NCBI RefSeq assembly: GCF_004353925.1
Contig: NZ_SMOK01000017.1
Span: 222,022-286,021, forward strand
DNA length: 64,000 nucleotides
Source of the DNA: Pseudomonas sp. H9
GTDB taxonomy: Bacteria; Pseudomonadota; Gammaproteobacteria; Pseudomonadales; Pseudomonadaceae
Direction of reading: 5' to 3'
Positions 1 through 8,848 of this stretch are shown here, one piece after another. Position 1 is the stretch's first letter, and each line of letters opens with the position of its first letter. Below the pieces are notes generated by a model that was given only the letters and a program-made list of their open reading frames with translations, had not been told where the DNA came from and did not search any database. A program made the position numbers and the translations under genes.

Positions 1-290
1 AGCGCCAGGAGGATTTTCAGGCTCAGCAGGCTGGCAAAGCTGCTTGCCAGTGGCTGGCTCAGTGCGCTGCGGTGATACCAGGCCAGCACAGCCCCGGCGC
101 CATACAGCACCAGCACCACACCATGCAGCACCTTGCGCGAGCGTGAAGCGATGGCCTGATCAACCGCAAGTTGCGAGCCAGGCAACAACTGCCGGCGCGC
201 CGAATACCAGATGCACACTTCAAAGAACAACGTGCCAATGAAGGCAATCGCCGCCAGCAGATGGATCACCAGCACGTACGGATAGAACAT
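1..290 (-). CDS. Integral membrane protein, CopD/DUF2269-like (3' end outside the window)
   Basis: The minus-strand frame opens at the ATG at 290, with AGGAGG about 10 bases upstream, and stays open to the window edge, so only about 96 residues are visible. The N-terminus is a hydrophobic helix containing His10 (YVLVIHLLAAIAFIGTLFFE), followed by a basic loop and a second helix (VVLVLYGAGAVLAW). This layout, a His near the start of the first helix followed by an F/G-rich stretch, is seen in CopD/DUF2269-type small membrane proteins. The gene follows nnrS by 25 bases on the same strand and is probably its operon partner. The family assignment is tentative and no substrate can be proposed. Confidence 0.6.
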   Translation of the reverse strand, partial: MFYPYVLVIHLLAAIAFIGTLFFEVCIWYSARRQLLPGSQLAVDQAIASRSRKVLHGVVLVLYGAGAVLAWYHRSALSQPLASSFASLLSLKILLA

Positions 291-315
291 CGTCAGCCTC
301 CTGCTACGCTGCGGG

Positions 316-1506
316 CTATCCCGGATGCCCGTCAACCCGTGCACTCAACAACATGGGCGCGTAACGCCAGAGAATCAGGGCAAACGCCGCAATCCAGCAG
401 CCCCCGGCAAGCCATAACCCCGTCATTGGCATCCACGGCACCAGTAGCACTCGGCTCACCCCGGCGAGGTTAAGCAGGATGAACGCCAATGTCACCCCCG
501 CAGGGGGCTGCAAAGGCCGCCCGGTATGCCCCAGGCTGACCCGGGCGACCATGGCCAGAATCAACCCGGCCATTGCGCCGACGGTCAGGCTGTGCAGCGC
601 GAGGCTTGGGTTCACGGTGACGCCAAAATGCCACAGCGCCATGCCCAGGCAGGCAACGGCCAACCAGCCATAGGCGACATGCAACGACCACAGCAACGGC
701 ACGTGCCACAGTCCATGATCATGCCAACGCCACACCCGCAGCCCATGCCCGAAGGCCAACACCGCGAATAGCACACCGATCCAGGCATTGGCGGACACTG
801 CAGGGCCTGCCACATACAACAGCGCCACCAACGCAGTGCCTGCCAGCAGAACGCCGTCCAGCCAAGGCCAGGGCGCCACACTTTCGACTCGCCCCAATCC
901 GCGCTGGGTAAAGAACGGAATAACTCGCCCTGCAATCAATCCCATCAGCGCAGCAACCAGCCAGATGCCACTGAGCACACCCTGACGTTGCCAGCCGTCG
1001 TGTCCCTGAGCCAACCCGTACATCGCAATGGCATCCGCTGCCGTCAGCAACAGCAGCACCAACACGACCGGGTAATTTCGCTTTTGCCGAACCCGCCACA
1101 GCGCCCTGGCCATCAGCACAGCCACCAGCAGCGGGAAGGCTAGCTCCACCAACACCAGCAACGGCCATGGCAGATTGACCAGCCAGGCCAGACGGCCCGC
1201 CAGCCACAATAGCGCCAACACCGCCAGCGGAGTGCCACTGAGCCCAGGCTGACCAGTCCAGTTTTGCACCGCGGTTAGCAGGAAACCGGCGATGATCGCC
1301 AAGCCAAAACCAAACAACAATTCGTGCCGGTGCCAGGCCAGCCAGCCCCCGGCGGGTTGCCAGTCCCCCAGCGCGCCTTGCAATGCCGCCAGCCATAGCG
1401 GCACCGCAAGCAATGCCAGGCCACAACCGGCAAGAAAGAAAGGGCGAAACGCCAGACGCAACAGCGGCACAATGGCCAAGGCTTTACGCCGATCAAGGAC
1501 CTGCAT
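316..1506 (-). CDS. nnrS: NnrS family haem/copper membrane protein
   Basis: The product is a polytopic inner-membrane protein of about 396 residues with roughly twelve hydrophobic segments. The N-terminal PLLRLAFRPFFLAG and the histidine-containing helices (WHRHELLFGFG, SLHSLTVGAMAG, SLGHTGRPL) are typical of NnrS. NnrS proteins bind haem and copper and protect against nitric-oxide stress. The frame is open to 1560, but the ATG at 1506 (MQVLDRRKAL) matches the usual start and avoids a long overlap with the upstream gene. It lies downstream of the HemN-like gene and an Anr box, which fits expression under low oxygen or NO. Confidence 0.88.
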   Translation of the reverse strand: MQVLDRRKALAIVPLLRLAFRPFFLAGCGLALLAVPLWLAALQGALGDWQPAGGWLAWHRHELLFGFGLAIIAGFLLTAVQNWTGQPGLSGTPLAVLALLWLAGRLAWLVNLPWPLLVLVELAFPLLVAVLMARALWRVRQKRNYPVVLVLLLLTAADAIAMYGLAQGHDGWQRQGVLSGIWLVAALMGLIAGRVIPFFTQRGLGRVESVAPWPWLDGVLLAGTALVALLYVAGPAVSANAWIGVLFAVLAFGHGLRVWRWHDHGLWHVPLLWSLHVAYGWLAVACLGMALWHFGVTVNPSLALHSLTVGAMAGLILAMVARVSLGHTGRPLQPPAGVTLAFILLNLAGVSRVLLVPWMPMTGLWLAGGCWIAAFALILWRYAPMLLSARVDGHPG

Positions 1507-1526
1507 GTTTCGACTCCCGGCATTCG

Positions 1527-2582
1527 CTATGCGGTCGTGGTGGGCAACCAGCCTCGGCATGTGGCCAATTGGCCCTGCTGCAGTTTTTCCAGGTACATAC
1601 CCAGCGCCTCGGCATTTTGCGCATACAGCGTATCAATCTGACTGATGGCCCCCAGGCCAACGCCTAAGTGGTCGCAGTAACCATAGCGGGTAAAACCCAA
1701 GATGTTGCGATGCAAGCGACCACGCTCTTGCGCGATAGCCAGATCATCGTCCGGCCTGACAAACAGCCCCAGACCGATGTGCTGATAGCCCGCCTCCAAC
1801 AGACGTTCAAAACAAATTCTGCGCATCAGCGTTTTGTCGGGCGCGCTTCCGACAAGACGTTGGCCACAGTGGGCATAGCGTAACGGTGGCTGGGCATAAT
1901 CGAACACCTGCAAGCGGTCGGGCTCCAGTTCTATCAGGGTGGCCAGTTTCCGGGTGACACTGTCCGGGGTTTGCCAGGCATGGCCATAACCAAGGTCAAC
2001 ACTTACTGTTCGGAAGCCAAAGGTACGCGCGGCATCGATCAGCGATTGAATGGGCGCAGGGTTCTGAAAGCTGGCCACTGACAGACCGTTGGCGATGTCT
2101 GGCACACCAATGCTGACATGAAGAAAACCCAGCTCACGCAGAACGCCCATGGTCGCCCAGGTAGTGTGCTGCACATCGACATCAACGCTGTAATCATCAC
2201 TTTCGTCGAAGATAAAGTTGAAGCGCCGCCGCAATTGGCTCATCAACTGCTGTAGCCGCGCAGGCTCGGGCGTGAGCCCCCCCAGATGAAACTGCTCGAC
2301 CCGCTGCTGCTTCGCCACGTGACAGCCAACCCGCTCGATCTCCTGGGCCAGGCCGCGAAAATAAGCCTCCATGCAATGCCCGGCAACACGCAAATGCGCC
2401 GGCACCTGCAGGTTCAACGCCAACTGGCGTTGCTGTTGACGACTGCTGCGTAACGCACGCAGTACATCCAGTGAACCGACACCAGGGTGGAATGCACTAG
2501 CATCGAGATGGCAATAGGGTTCGAGCACGCCTTCATCGTGTCGAACGGTTGGCTCGCTGTGAGAGTGAAGGACATCGAGCAT
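1527..2582 (-). CDS. HemN-like protein lacking the radical-SAM cysteine motif
   Basis: The 351 residues align with oxygen-independent coproporphyrinogen III oxidase (HemN): LHLGG-TPE-like turn (FHLGGLTPEPARL), YSVDVDV, LGFLHVSIGVPD, VSVDLGYG, PDRLQVFDYAQPP, IGLGLFVRPDDDLAIAQ, LHRNILGFTRYG and LGVGLGAIS. The CxxxCxxC segment that ligates the 4Fe-4S cluster is absent: where HemN has HVPFC and two more cysteines this protein reads QVPAHLRVAGHC, with one cysteine. The HemN C-terminal domain is also missing (about 460 residues in true HemN). It is therefore unlikely to be a coproporphyrinogen oxidase. The start ATG has GGAG seven bases upstream. It is the first gene of the Anr-box operon with nnrS. 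Confidence 0.78.
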   Translation of the reverse strand: MLDVLHSHSEPTVRHDEGVLEPYCHLDASAFHPGVGSLDVLRALRSSRQQQRQLALNLQVPAHLRVAGHCMEAYFRGLAQEIERVGCHVAKQQRVEQFHLGGLTPEPARLQQLMSQLRRRFNFIFDESDDYSVDVDVQHTTWATMGVLRELGFLHVSIGVPDIANGLSVASFQNPAPIQSLIDAARTFGFRTVSVDLGYGHAWQTPDSVTRKLATLIELEPDRLQVFDYAQPPLRYAHCGQRLVGSAPDKTLMRRICFERLLEAGYQHIGLGLFVRPDDDLAIAQERGRLHRNILGFTRYGYCDHLGVGLGAISQIDTLYAQNAEALGMYLEKLQQGQLATCRGWLPTTTA

Positions 2583-2641
2583 GACGGGGCTCCGAGACGA
2601 ACTGCGAAGCTTCAGTGTCTGCCGAGAACGGCGTGAGGGCC

Positions 2642-2655
2642 TTGATTTGTATCAA
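2642..2655 (-). promoter_or_regulatory. Anr/Dnr (FNR-type) box upstream of the hemN-like/nnrS operon
   Basis: TTGAT-TTGT-ATCAA is a perfect match to the TTGAT-N4-ATCAA consensus of FNR-family regulators. It lies about 60 bases upstream of the HemN-like start, a distance compatible with activation from near -41. The site is symmetric, but the other neighbouring gene (stk) ends here and does not start, so the leftward operon is the target. Confidence 0.85.
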
Positions 2656-2687
2656 GCGCTGGTGGTCTGCCATAGCGGGCCTCAGTG

Positions 2688-3734
2688 TCAATTCCGCCAG
2701 CGCTTGAACCAGGGCACCGGCTTGTTGAACGCATCCTGCAGCTCGCAGACCGTGGTCTGTCGTACCGACGGATCAAACGCCAACGCTCTGCGCAGTGCAG
2801 GCCAACAGTGCTTCGGAAGGTTCGGCGGCGCTTGCAGCTTTTGATCAAGCCCCTCGTCACGCGCCTGGGTCGAAGGCAATCGGCGGAACGGGTGTTTGCC
2901 ACTGGCCAACTCATAAATCACACACGCCAGCGAATACAGATCGCTCCTGACTGACAGTGCGGCACCCTCCAGTAGCTCAGGAGCAGCATAACTGGGCGTC
3001 CAGGCCTTGAAGCGCGCGCGACTGAGTTGCGGCAAAGCGCTCAAGCTGCCCTCCTCTGCCTGACTCAGGCCGAAGTCAAACAGGCGCACCCCCTCTTCGC
3101 ACAACATCACGTTACTCAACTTGAGGTCGCCGTGCAGCACACCACAAGCGTGGCTGTAGGCCAAGGCATCCAGCAGCGGCAGCAGTACATTACACAGCTC
3201 GTTCCACGGTAAACCAGCAGGCCGCTCACAGAGCAGTTTGTCCAGCGCCAGGCCGCGCATCAGCTCCATGGTGATAAAGGCGCGGCGCCAGTGGCTGTCC
3301 ACCTCGAAACTGTACAAGCGCACGACGTTCGGGTGGCGCAAACGTCGGGTCAGGGTGAACTCGCTGAACAGCAAGGCGCTGGCATCCGGTGACTCGGCGA
3401 ATGCTTCGCTTATGACCTTGAGCGCAATGTAAGGGTCCGGATCACCGAACTGTTCGTGAAGTAGATCCCGCGCGCGATAAACGGCCCCCATACCACCGGC
3501 TCCGAGCAAGTGTTCGAGGCGGTAACGCCCAGCCAATACTTCCGGAAGTTCACCGGCAGGCAGCACAGGCTTGGTGTTGATACGCGAGCACTTTTGGGAG
3601 CGCTTGCGGCCTTTGCCCTTGGCTCCAACGCAAGGGGGCGCCTCGTGGGCGTTGGCGAAAGCGAAATACGTCAGGTTCTCGGCCGCGTCCTGGCCTGGCT
3701 GGATGTGCTCTTGCACAGGCTTGAAGTCACTCAT
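2688..3734 (-). CDS. stk1: T6SS-associated serine/threonine protein kinase
   Basis: This 348-residue Hanks-type kinase has a glycine loop (LLGAGGMGAVY), a catalytic loop HGDLKLSN with the general-base Asp, a DFG (FDFGLSQ) and an APE-like segment (YAAPELLEG). No transmembrane or sensor domain follows; the protein ends soon after the kinase core. An N-terminal extension of about 65 residues, rich in Lys/Arg around residue 40, precedes the kinase. The start overlaps the phosphatase stop (ATGA). In P. aeruginosa H2-T6SS the same pair (Stk1/Stp1) closes the cluster and acts through phosphorylation of the FHA protein. It is the last gene of the tss run. Confidence 0.9.
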   Translation of the reverse strand: MSDFKPVQEHIQPGQDAAENLTYFAFANAHEAPPCVGAKGKGRKRSQKCSRINTKPVLPAGELPEVLAGRYRLEHLLGAGGMGAVYRARDLLHEQFGDPDPYIALKVISEAFAESPDASALLFSEFTLTRRLRHPNVVRLYSFEVDSHWRRAFITMELMRGLALDKLLCERPAGLPWNELCNVLLPLLDALAYSHACGVLHGDLKLSNVMLCEEGVRLFDFGLSQAEEGSLSALPQLSRARFKAWTPSYAAPELLEGAALSVRSDLYSLACVIYELASGKHPFRRLPSTQARDEGLDQKLQAPPNLPKHCWPALRRALAFDPSVRQTTVCELQDAFNKPVPWFKRWRN

Positions 3735-4459
3735 TGGCGGATCACCACAGCGGTCATGTTGTCCCTTGCCGCGCCTTGCATGGCGCCGTCGAACAGACGT
3801 TCCAGCGCCGCTTGCGGCGACGCCAGGCTCAACGCAGCGCCCAGCGCGTCACTGGTCAGCCCCTGATACAGGCCATCACTGCACAGCAAAAAGACATCAC
3901 CGGGATAGACCTGCAGCTCCAGGATCTCCAGGGTCAGCTGTTCACTCGCGCCCACCGCCCGTGTCAGGGCGTTGGCCGCCGGATGCACCCGCGCCTGCTC
4001 GACGCTGATCTGTTGCGCATCGAGCAGTTGCTGCAGCAGTGAATGGTCTCTTGATAGCTGATACAACCGCTGCCCGCGCCACAAGTAACAGCGACTGTCA
4101 CCCGCCCAGATGCACGCCGCACGGTTGCCTCTGAGCAGCAGTGCAACCACTGTGCTGCCCATGATGCTGTCCTGGCACTCGGCAGTGACGGTCAACTCTT
4201 GGCGCAGTCGCCGGTTAAGCCAGTGCAGGCACTGGCGCAGGCCCTTGAGTTGCTGTTCAAAACCTCCCTGCTCCGGTAACTCAGCCAGGCTGGCCACGAT
4301 CAACTGACTGGCGATGTCACCCCGTTGATGCCCACCCATGCCGTCCGCGACCACCCAGAGCCCTTGCTCCGGGCACGCGAGAAAGGCATCTTCGTTACGT
4401 GCTCGGACCTTGCCCGGATCGGTGCGCGCAGCGCTGCGCCAAGGCCGGTTGACCGGCAT
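3731..4459 (-). CDS. stp1: T6SS-associated PP2C-type protein phosphatase
   Basis: The 242-residue PP2C phosphatase carries the metal-binding motifs RARNEDAFL, VVADGMGGHQRGDIAS, AGDSRCYLWR and LCSDGLYQGL near the expected positions, and ends with DNMTAVVIRQ. It should reverse the phosphorylation made by the adjacent kinase, as PppA/Stp1 does in P. aeruginosa. Its ATG overlaps the tssM stop by one base (TGATG) and its stop overlaps the kinase start, indicating tight translational coupling. Confidence 0.92.
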   Translation of the reverse strand: MPVNRPWRSAARTDPGKVRARNEDAFLACPEQGLWVVADGMGGHQRGDIASQLIVASLAELPEQGGFEQQLKGLRQCLHWLNRRLRQELTVTAECQDSIMGSTVVALLLRGNRAACIWAGDSRCYLWRGQRLYQLSRDHSLLQQLLDAQQISVEQARVHPAANALTRAVGASEQLTLEILELQVYPGDVFLLCSDGLYQGLTSDALGAALSLASPQAALERLFDGAMQGAARDNMTAVVIRQ

Positions 4460-7400
4460 CAGAGCTCCACCGGCATGCGATAGCTGCGCAAAACCCGCAC
4501 ATCAAACGGATTCGGCACGCGCTGACTCATGAGCAGATAGTTGGCACGCAGCCCTCCCACCTCAGCCTTCAGCACCATCACGTCGCGGCCAGTCAGGTAC
4601 TCGGTCTGCATCAGGTCGAACAGACGGAACAACGACCAGGGCCCGGTGTTCTTCTCGATGCCAATCGAGAGCCCGGCGGCCTTTTCCAGCACCAGGCTGG
4701 TCCGACCGTCATCGGCATCGGTTGGCCATTGGAAAGATTTCGGCACGATCGGACCGTGACGGTACTCCATGGTCTTGTCGCCGAATCGGAACTCGGAACG
4801 GCTAACCACTGGGTCCAGGGTGTACGGTTCCAGCTTGAACTGCACCTGCGGTTGCGCCGGGTTTTGCGCGAAGAAGCTCTGGCGGATCACCTGGGCCGCA
4901 GCCACTTGATCGAGGTAAGCCCTGGAGACTGGCAGACTGTGGCCGTCGATGCTGCGCAGGTGATAATTGCTCGGCCCGCCACTGACGAATGGCCGCATGT
5001 AGGTTTCAAAGAAGCGATCAGCAATACCCTGGGCCTTGAAGAACTCGCGAAAGTCGTTCATGGCGACATCGCTGGTGCTATGGGCGTTGAAGGGGTAACG
5101 CTTGCTGATGGCCTTGCCGTAGAAGCTGTACAGCTCGCTCTGGTAGCGCTGATTCAGGTACTGGTAGGCGTCGCTGAGCACCAGGCGCCAAGCGTCCTCG
5201 GCCAGCAGGTTGAACCAGGCACTCACGGGGCGCGGCAAGCGCGTCGATGCGTTGCGCAGGTTGCTCAACACATCACACTGGCCGCGCATGCGGGTCTTGG
5301 CCAACTCGTACGCCGCCTGTTCGGGCACACTGGCACGGGCCAGGCCGGCCAGTTGCAGCTGTAGATCGTTCAGCGCCTGAAGCACCGGAGTCAGGTCCGC
5401 CGTTGGGCCGTCGTTGTCATCCAGCAGACGGTGCAGCGGCTCAAAGCGGCGTTGCAATGATTTTTTCGCAGTGTCTGGCAAATGCTGAGCCAGCGCGCCC
5501 TGAGCCTGCCCAGCTACTGTTGCAACCTTGCCCAGCGCCCCACCCTTCGCGGACACCTTGCCCGCTGCGGCGCTTATCTGTTCAGCGCTTACGGCATTGG
5601 CCTGAAAGCGGGTGTTTTCACGTATCGCCATCAGTAGTTGCAGCACCGGCGAGTTGGCCGAGATCAAACCTGCAACCTGATCAGCGCCCTCTCCGGCATC
5701 ACCGAACGGTTGCAGGCCAACCTGGCCGATCGCCTCACTCCAGTAGTTGGCATAGTCACGAAAATACAGCTGCTCAAGCTCCACCATCAGCCCGCGCAGG
5801 TCCATGTCGCTGATACCGCTGCCTTCACCCAACACCCAGTTATCGCGCAGGATATCGTTGACCAGCGTAACGCCCTGAATCGAAAAGTACTGCTGATAAC
5901 CTTGCTGAGTGTAGAAGCCCGGAATGGCGTAGTCGGTGCCGTAGAACAGCTCCCCTTGCGAGCCCAGATGCTGGCTCAAACGGTACTCCGGCAGGCTGCG
6001 CCCCTGCTCACGCAACGCACGGTACACCACGTTGGCGAGCGACTCGCTACGCAAGATCTGGCGGGCCTGGGCTACCAGCGTCTCGTTCAGCGGAAAGCTG
6101 AATGGCAGTGCCAGCAAGCGTTCAAAGTGCTGGTTCAGGCCATTCTGCACAGCGGTATTACCGCTATAGCGTGAAGACCAATCGGTGGCTACCCAGCGCT
6201 GCAACCAGGCATGGTCGCGACGGTCTTGCAGGTTCAACATCAGGTACGCCCGCAGGCTGTTGAGCAGGCGGTCACGATTACTCAGGCTGGTACGGATCTG
6301 TTCTTCGAGCATCTGCGCCACCTGTGGCAACAACAGCGCCTGAAGTTCACGCTCGTAGGCGCTGAGCACCACCGGGTTGCTTTCACGCCCCTGGTACAGG
6401 CCGACCCGCTCGTGCAACGCGACTCCCCGCGTACCCGGAAACACCTGGGTGGCCTGGAAACGGGTGTCGAGGGCGTTGAGCGCCGCCATCGCATCATCGT
6501 CGGCAGTCAGACTGGAGCGCTGCTGGGTCCAGCTCTGCGCCAGAGTGCGCAGCTTTTCCAGGCGCTCATAATTAATGGAGAAGCCTGCGGCCCAGAGCAG
6601 ACCAAACAACACCAGGGCCAACAATGCTCCACCGTAAACTGCACGCTGGCCCCAATGAATGCGGCTACGCTCACGCCGGTCCAGGCCAGCCAAATCGGCT
6701 TCGGGAAAAATTACCCGGCTCAGCAGATGGTGAATGAAGCGCGATTGACTGCTGTGCAGGGGCGACGGTGCGTCGCTGCGCTCACGCTGTTGGTCGCGCT
6801 TTTCCTTCAGGTGCGGCACGCCGGTCAAGTAAAAACCACGCAACCGGCTCGCCCGCTGGTAGCGGTTTCCCGTGAACGCCGCCTCAACGAACACGCACAG
6901 GTGCTGGCCGATCTTCCCCAATTGATGTGGGAAGTCGAGAATGCGGCCACGGCGCTGGGTATCGCGCTCCTGGTGCATGCGCATGATCACCTGGCTGTTC
7001 AGGTGGCGCAGCAATTCTTCGAACGCTTGGCGCAGTACGTCGACGTCAGTGCCGTTCTGCTCCTTGAGAAAACTGGTACCGAGTACCTGATCGCTTTCCT
7101 CGCGACTCAACTGATCGAAAAACTCATCGAAACCCAGCAACTGGTCGGCTTTGCTCAACACCAGATACACCGGCACGTCGACATGCAGAGCCTGATGCAC
7201 TTCGTGCAAACGCTGGCGCACCTTACGTGCCAACGACTCAACCTCGGTTTTATCGTCGGTGAGCAGTTTTTCGACCGGTAGGGTCACCAGCACGCCATTC
7301 AACGGTCGCCCACGACGGCGCTTGCGCAACAGGGTGAGCAAGGTGTTCCAGCCAGTACTGTCGACACCTTCGGTTTCCTGACTCAGGTAGCGACCGGCGG

Positions 7401-7959
7401 TGTCGATCAGCACACCGTTGTCTGCGAAGTACCAATCGCAATGCTCGGTGCTGAGGGATTCGCGGGTCAGCTTGCGCTCAAGTTTGTTGATCGGGAACTC
7501 CAGACCGGAGAAATCCAGCAGGCTGGTCTTGCCACTGTTCTGCGGACCGATCAATAGGTACCAGGGCAAGTCTTCACGCCAGCGCTCGCTACGTCCGCGA
7601 TACAGACTCGATGTCTTGAGGGTATGCATGGCTTCTTTGAATCGACTGGTCAGCGCTTTACGCTCCTTGTCCAGCAGCCCTTCACGATGCAGACGCGCCT
7701 GACCGTCTTCGCTGTCCTCGACGGCGTTCCGACGGACACCCGCACGCCAGCTGACAAAGACCATGGTCAGGCCCCAGATCAGCAACAGCGCGCAGATGCT
7801 CAACAGCCGCGAGGTCGGGCTTTTCCAGAACTTGTAATCGTTGACCGCCAGCAATGGCCCGACGAACCACACCAACAACGTCGCGGCCAGCACCAACAGC
7901 AACGTCCAGAGCCATGTCTGGCCCAGGACGGAACCGACTTTCTTGAAGAGGTTTTTCAT
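4459..7959 (-). CDS. tssM: T6SS membrane-complex protein TssM (IcmF)
   Basis: This 1166-residue inner-membrane protein anchors the T6SS membrane complex with TssL and TssJ. Two transmembrane helices near the N-terminus (LWTLLLVLAATLLVWFVG and LLSICALLLIWGLTMVFVS) precede a cytoplasmic NTPase-like domain with an intact Walker A (GPQNSGKTS). A third helix (VYGGALLALVLFGLLWAAG, near residue 440) leads into the long periplasmic part that meets TssJ. The length is normal for the family. Its start overlaps the tssL stop as ATGA, with AGGA seven bases upstream. Confidence 0.96.
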   Translation of the reverse strand: MKNLFKKVGSVLGQTWLWTLLLVLAATLLVWFVGPLLAVNDYKFWKSPTSRLLSICALLLIWGLTMVFVSWRAGVRRNAVEDSEDGQARLHREGLLDKERKALTSRFKEAMHTLKTSSLYRGRSERWREDLPWYLLIGPQNSGKTSLLDFSGLEFPINKLERKLTRESLSTEHCDWYFADNGVLIDTAGRYLSQETEGVDSTGWNTLLTLLRKRRRGRPLNGVLVTLPVEKLLTDDKTEVESLARKVRQRLHEVHQALHVDVPVYLVLSKADQLLGFDEFFDQLSREESDQVLGTSFLKEQNGTDVDVLRQAFEELLRHLNSQVIMRMHQERDTQRRGRILDFPHQLGKIGQHLCVFVEAAFTGNRYQRASRLRGFYLTGVPHLKEKRDQQRERSDAPSPLHSSQSRFIHHLLSRVIFPEADLAGLDRRERSRIHWGQRAVYGGALLALVLFGLLWAAGFSINYERLEKLRTLAQSWTQQRSSLTADDDAMAALNALDTRFQATQVFPGTRGVALHERVGLYQGRESNPVVLSAYERELQALLLPQVAQMLEEQIRTSLSNRDRLLNSLRAYLMLNLQDRRDHAWLQRWVATDWSSRYSGNTAVQNGLNQHFERLLALPFSFPLNETLVAQARQILRSESLANVVYRALREQGRSLPEYRLSQHLGSQGELFYGTDYAIPGFYTQQGYQQYFSIQGVTLVNDILRDNWVLGEGSGISDMDLRGLMVELEQLYFRDYANYWSEAIGQVGLQPFGDAGEGADQVAGLISANSPVLQLLMAIRENTRFQANAVSAEQISAAAGKVSAKGGALGKVATVAGQAQGALAQHLPDTAKKSLQRRFEPLHRLLDDNDGPTADLTPVLQALNDLQLQLAGLARASVPEQAAYELAKTRMRGQCDVLSNLRNASTRLPRPVSAWFNLLAEDAWRLVLSDAYQYLNQRYQSELYSFYGKAISKRYPFNAHSTSDVAMNDFREFFKAQGIADRFFETYMRPFVSGGPSNYHLRSIDGHSLPVSRAYLDQVAAAQVIRQSFFAQNPAQPQVQFKLEPYTLDPVVSRSEFRFGDKTMEYRHGPIVPKSFQWPTDADDGRTSLVLEKAAGLSIGIEKNTGPWSLFRLFDLMQTEYLTGRDVMVLKAEVGGLRANYLLMSQRVPNPFDVRVLRSYRMPVEL

Positions 7960-8843
7960 TGCACATTCCTGAATTGCTGCTGGAGCTGGACCACCGACGG
8001 GTCGGGCTGCTGATAAAGATGCAGAACGCTATCGCGCTGCTCGCCCAGTACCCAGGCAAACCCCGAATACATCACCACCAGGCAAACCCCGGTAAACAGC
8101 GCGACCATCCACCACGGCACGATGCGCACCAGACGCCGGCGTTTGTCGCGCAGGCCCTGCCAGTGTGGCGACAGCTCACGCGGTACATCGCCACGCAGCT
8201 GGCGGATCTGTCGGTACAGCGAATCACGAATGCCTTCGAGTTCGCGATTGCCGTGGGGCATGATCCGGTACTTGCCCTCAAAGCCCAACGCCATGCACAG
8301 GTACATCAGCTCCAGCATCGGCAGGTGCTTGACCGGGTCCTTCGTCAGCTTCGACAGCAGCTGGAAAAATTTCTCGCCACCAAAGGTCTCGCTATGGAAA
8401 CGACTAAGCAGGCTCATTTGCGGCCAGTGACTTTCATTGCCCTCAGCGGCGGTGACCACTGCCTCGTCGACCACGGTGCACAACAGGTAGCGGGCAGTGT
8501 TGACGTGGCTACTTTCCGCCCCCTTGTGCAGGGCGCGCGCTTCGAACCGATCCACCTCATTGGCCAGCCGCGTGTTGAGCGTTCCCAATTCTTCCTGGGC
8601 CTTGCTGTGTTTGAGCTGAACCACTTCCGATAACAAATCGGAAGCCGCCGCCACCAGCGTATTCAGGCTGATGTCGAAGGTATCGGCTGAGCGCAGGCGG
8701 GCGGCGAAGATCATCCGGTCGCCAAGTTGCTCGATGCGCGGCGAGGCGGCGTGCTCGGTGAGTGGCGCCTGCGCAGGGCCATGGCCCTGATAGTCGACCA
8801 GGACGGTTCTGTCATCCTGGTCGTATTCGATTTCATTGCTCAT
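7956..8843 (-). CDS. tssL: T6SS membrane-complex protein TssL (DotU)
   Basis: The 295-residue protein has a cytoplasmic DotU domain (LNTRLANEVDRFE, ARYLLCTVVDEAV, ESHWPQMSLLSRFH, ELMYLCMALGFEGKYR) and one C-terminal tail-anchor helix (WWMVALFTGVCLVVMYSGFA). There is no OmpA-type peptidoglycan-binding extension, so cell-wall anchoring would need another subunit. It follows tssK by five bases and overlaps tssM. Confidence 0.95.
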   Translation of the reverse strand: MSNEIEYDQDDRTVLVDYQGHGPAQAPLTEHAASPRIEQLGDRMIFAARLRSADTFDISLNTLVAAASDLLSEVVQLKHSKAQEELGTLNTRLANEVDRFEARALHKGAESSHVNTARYLLCTVVDEAVVTAAEGNESHWPQMSLLSRFHSETFGGEKFFQLLSKLTKDPVKHLPMLELMYLCMALGFEGKYRIMPHGNRELEGIRDSLYRQIRQLRGDVPRELSPHWQGLRDKRRRLVRIVPWWMVALFTGVCLVVMYSGFAWVLGEQRDSVLHLYQQPDPSVVQLQQQFRNVQ

Positions 8844-8848
8844 GTCGG

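Noticed and set aside
6211..7281. 356-codon plus-strand frame opposite tssM
   Set aside because: It is a shadow frame of tssM; the TssM Walker A and transmembrane segments are on the other strand.
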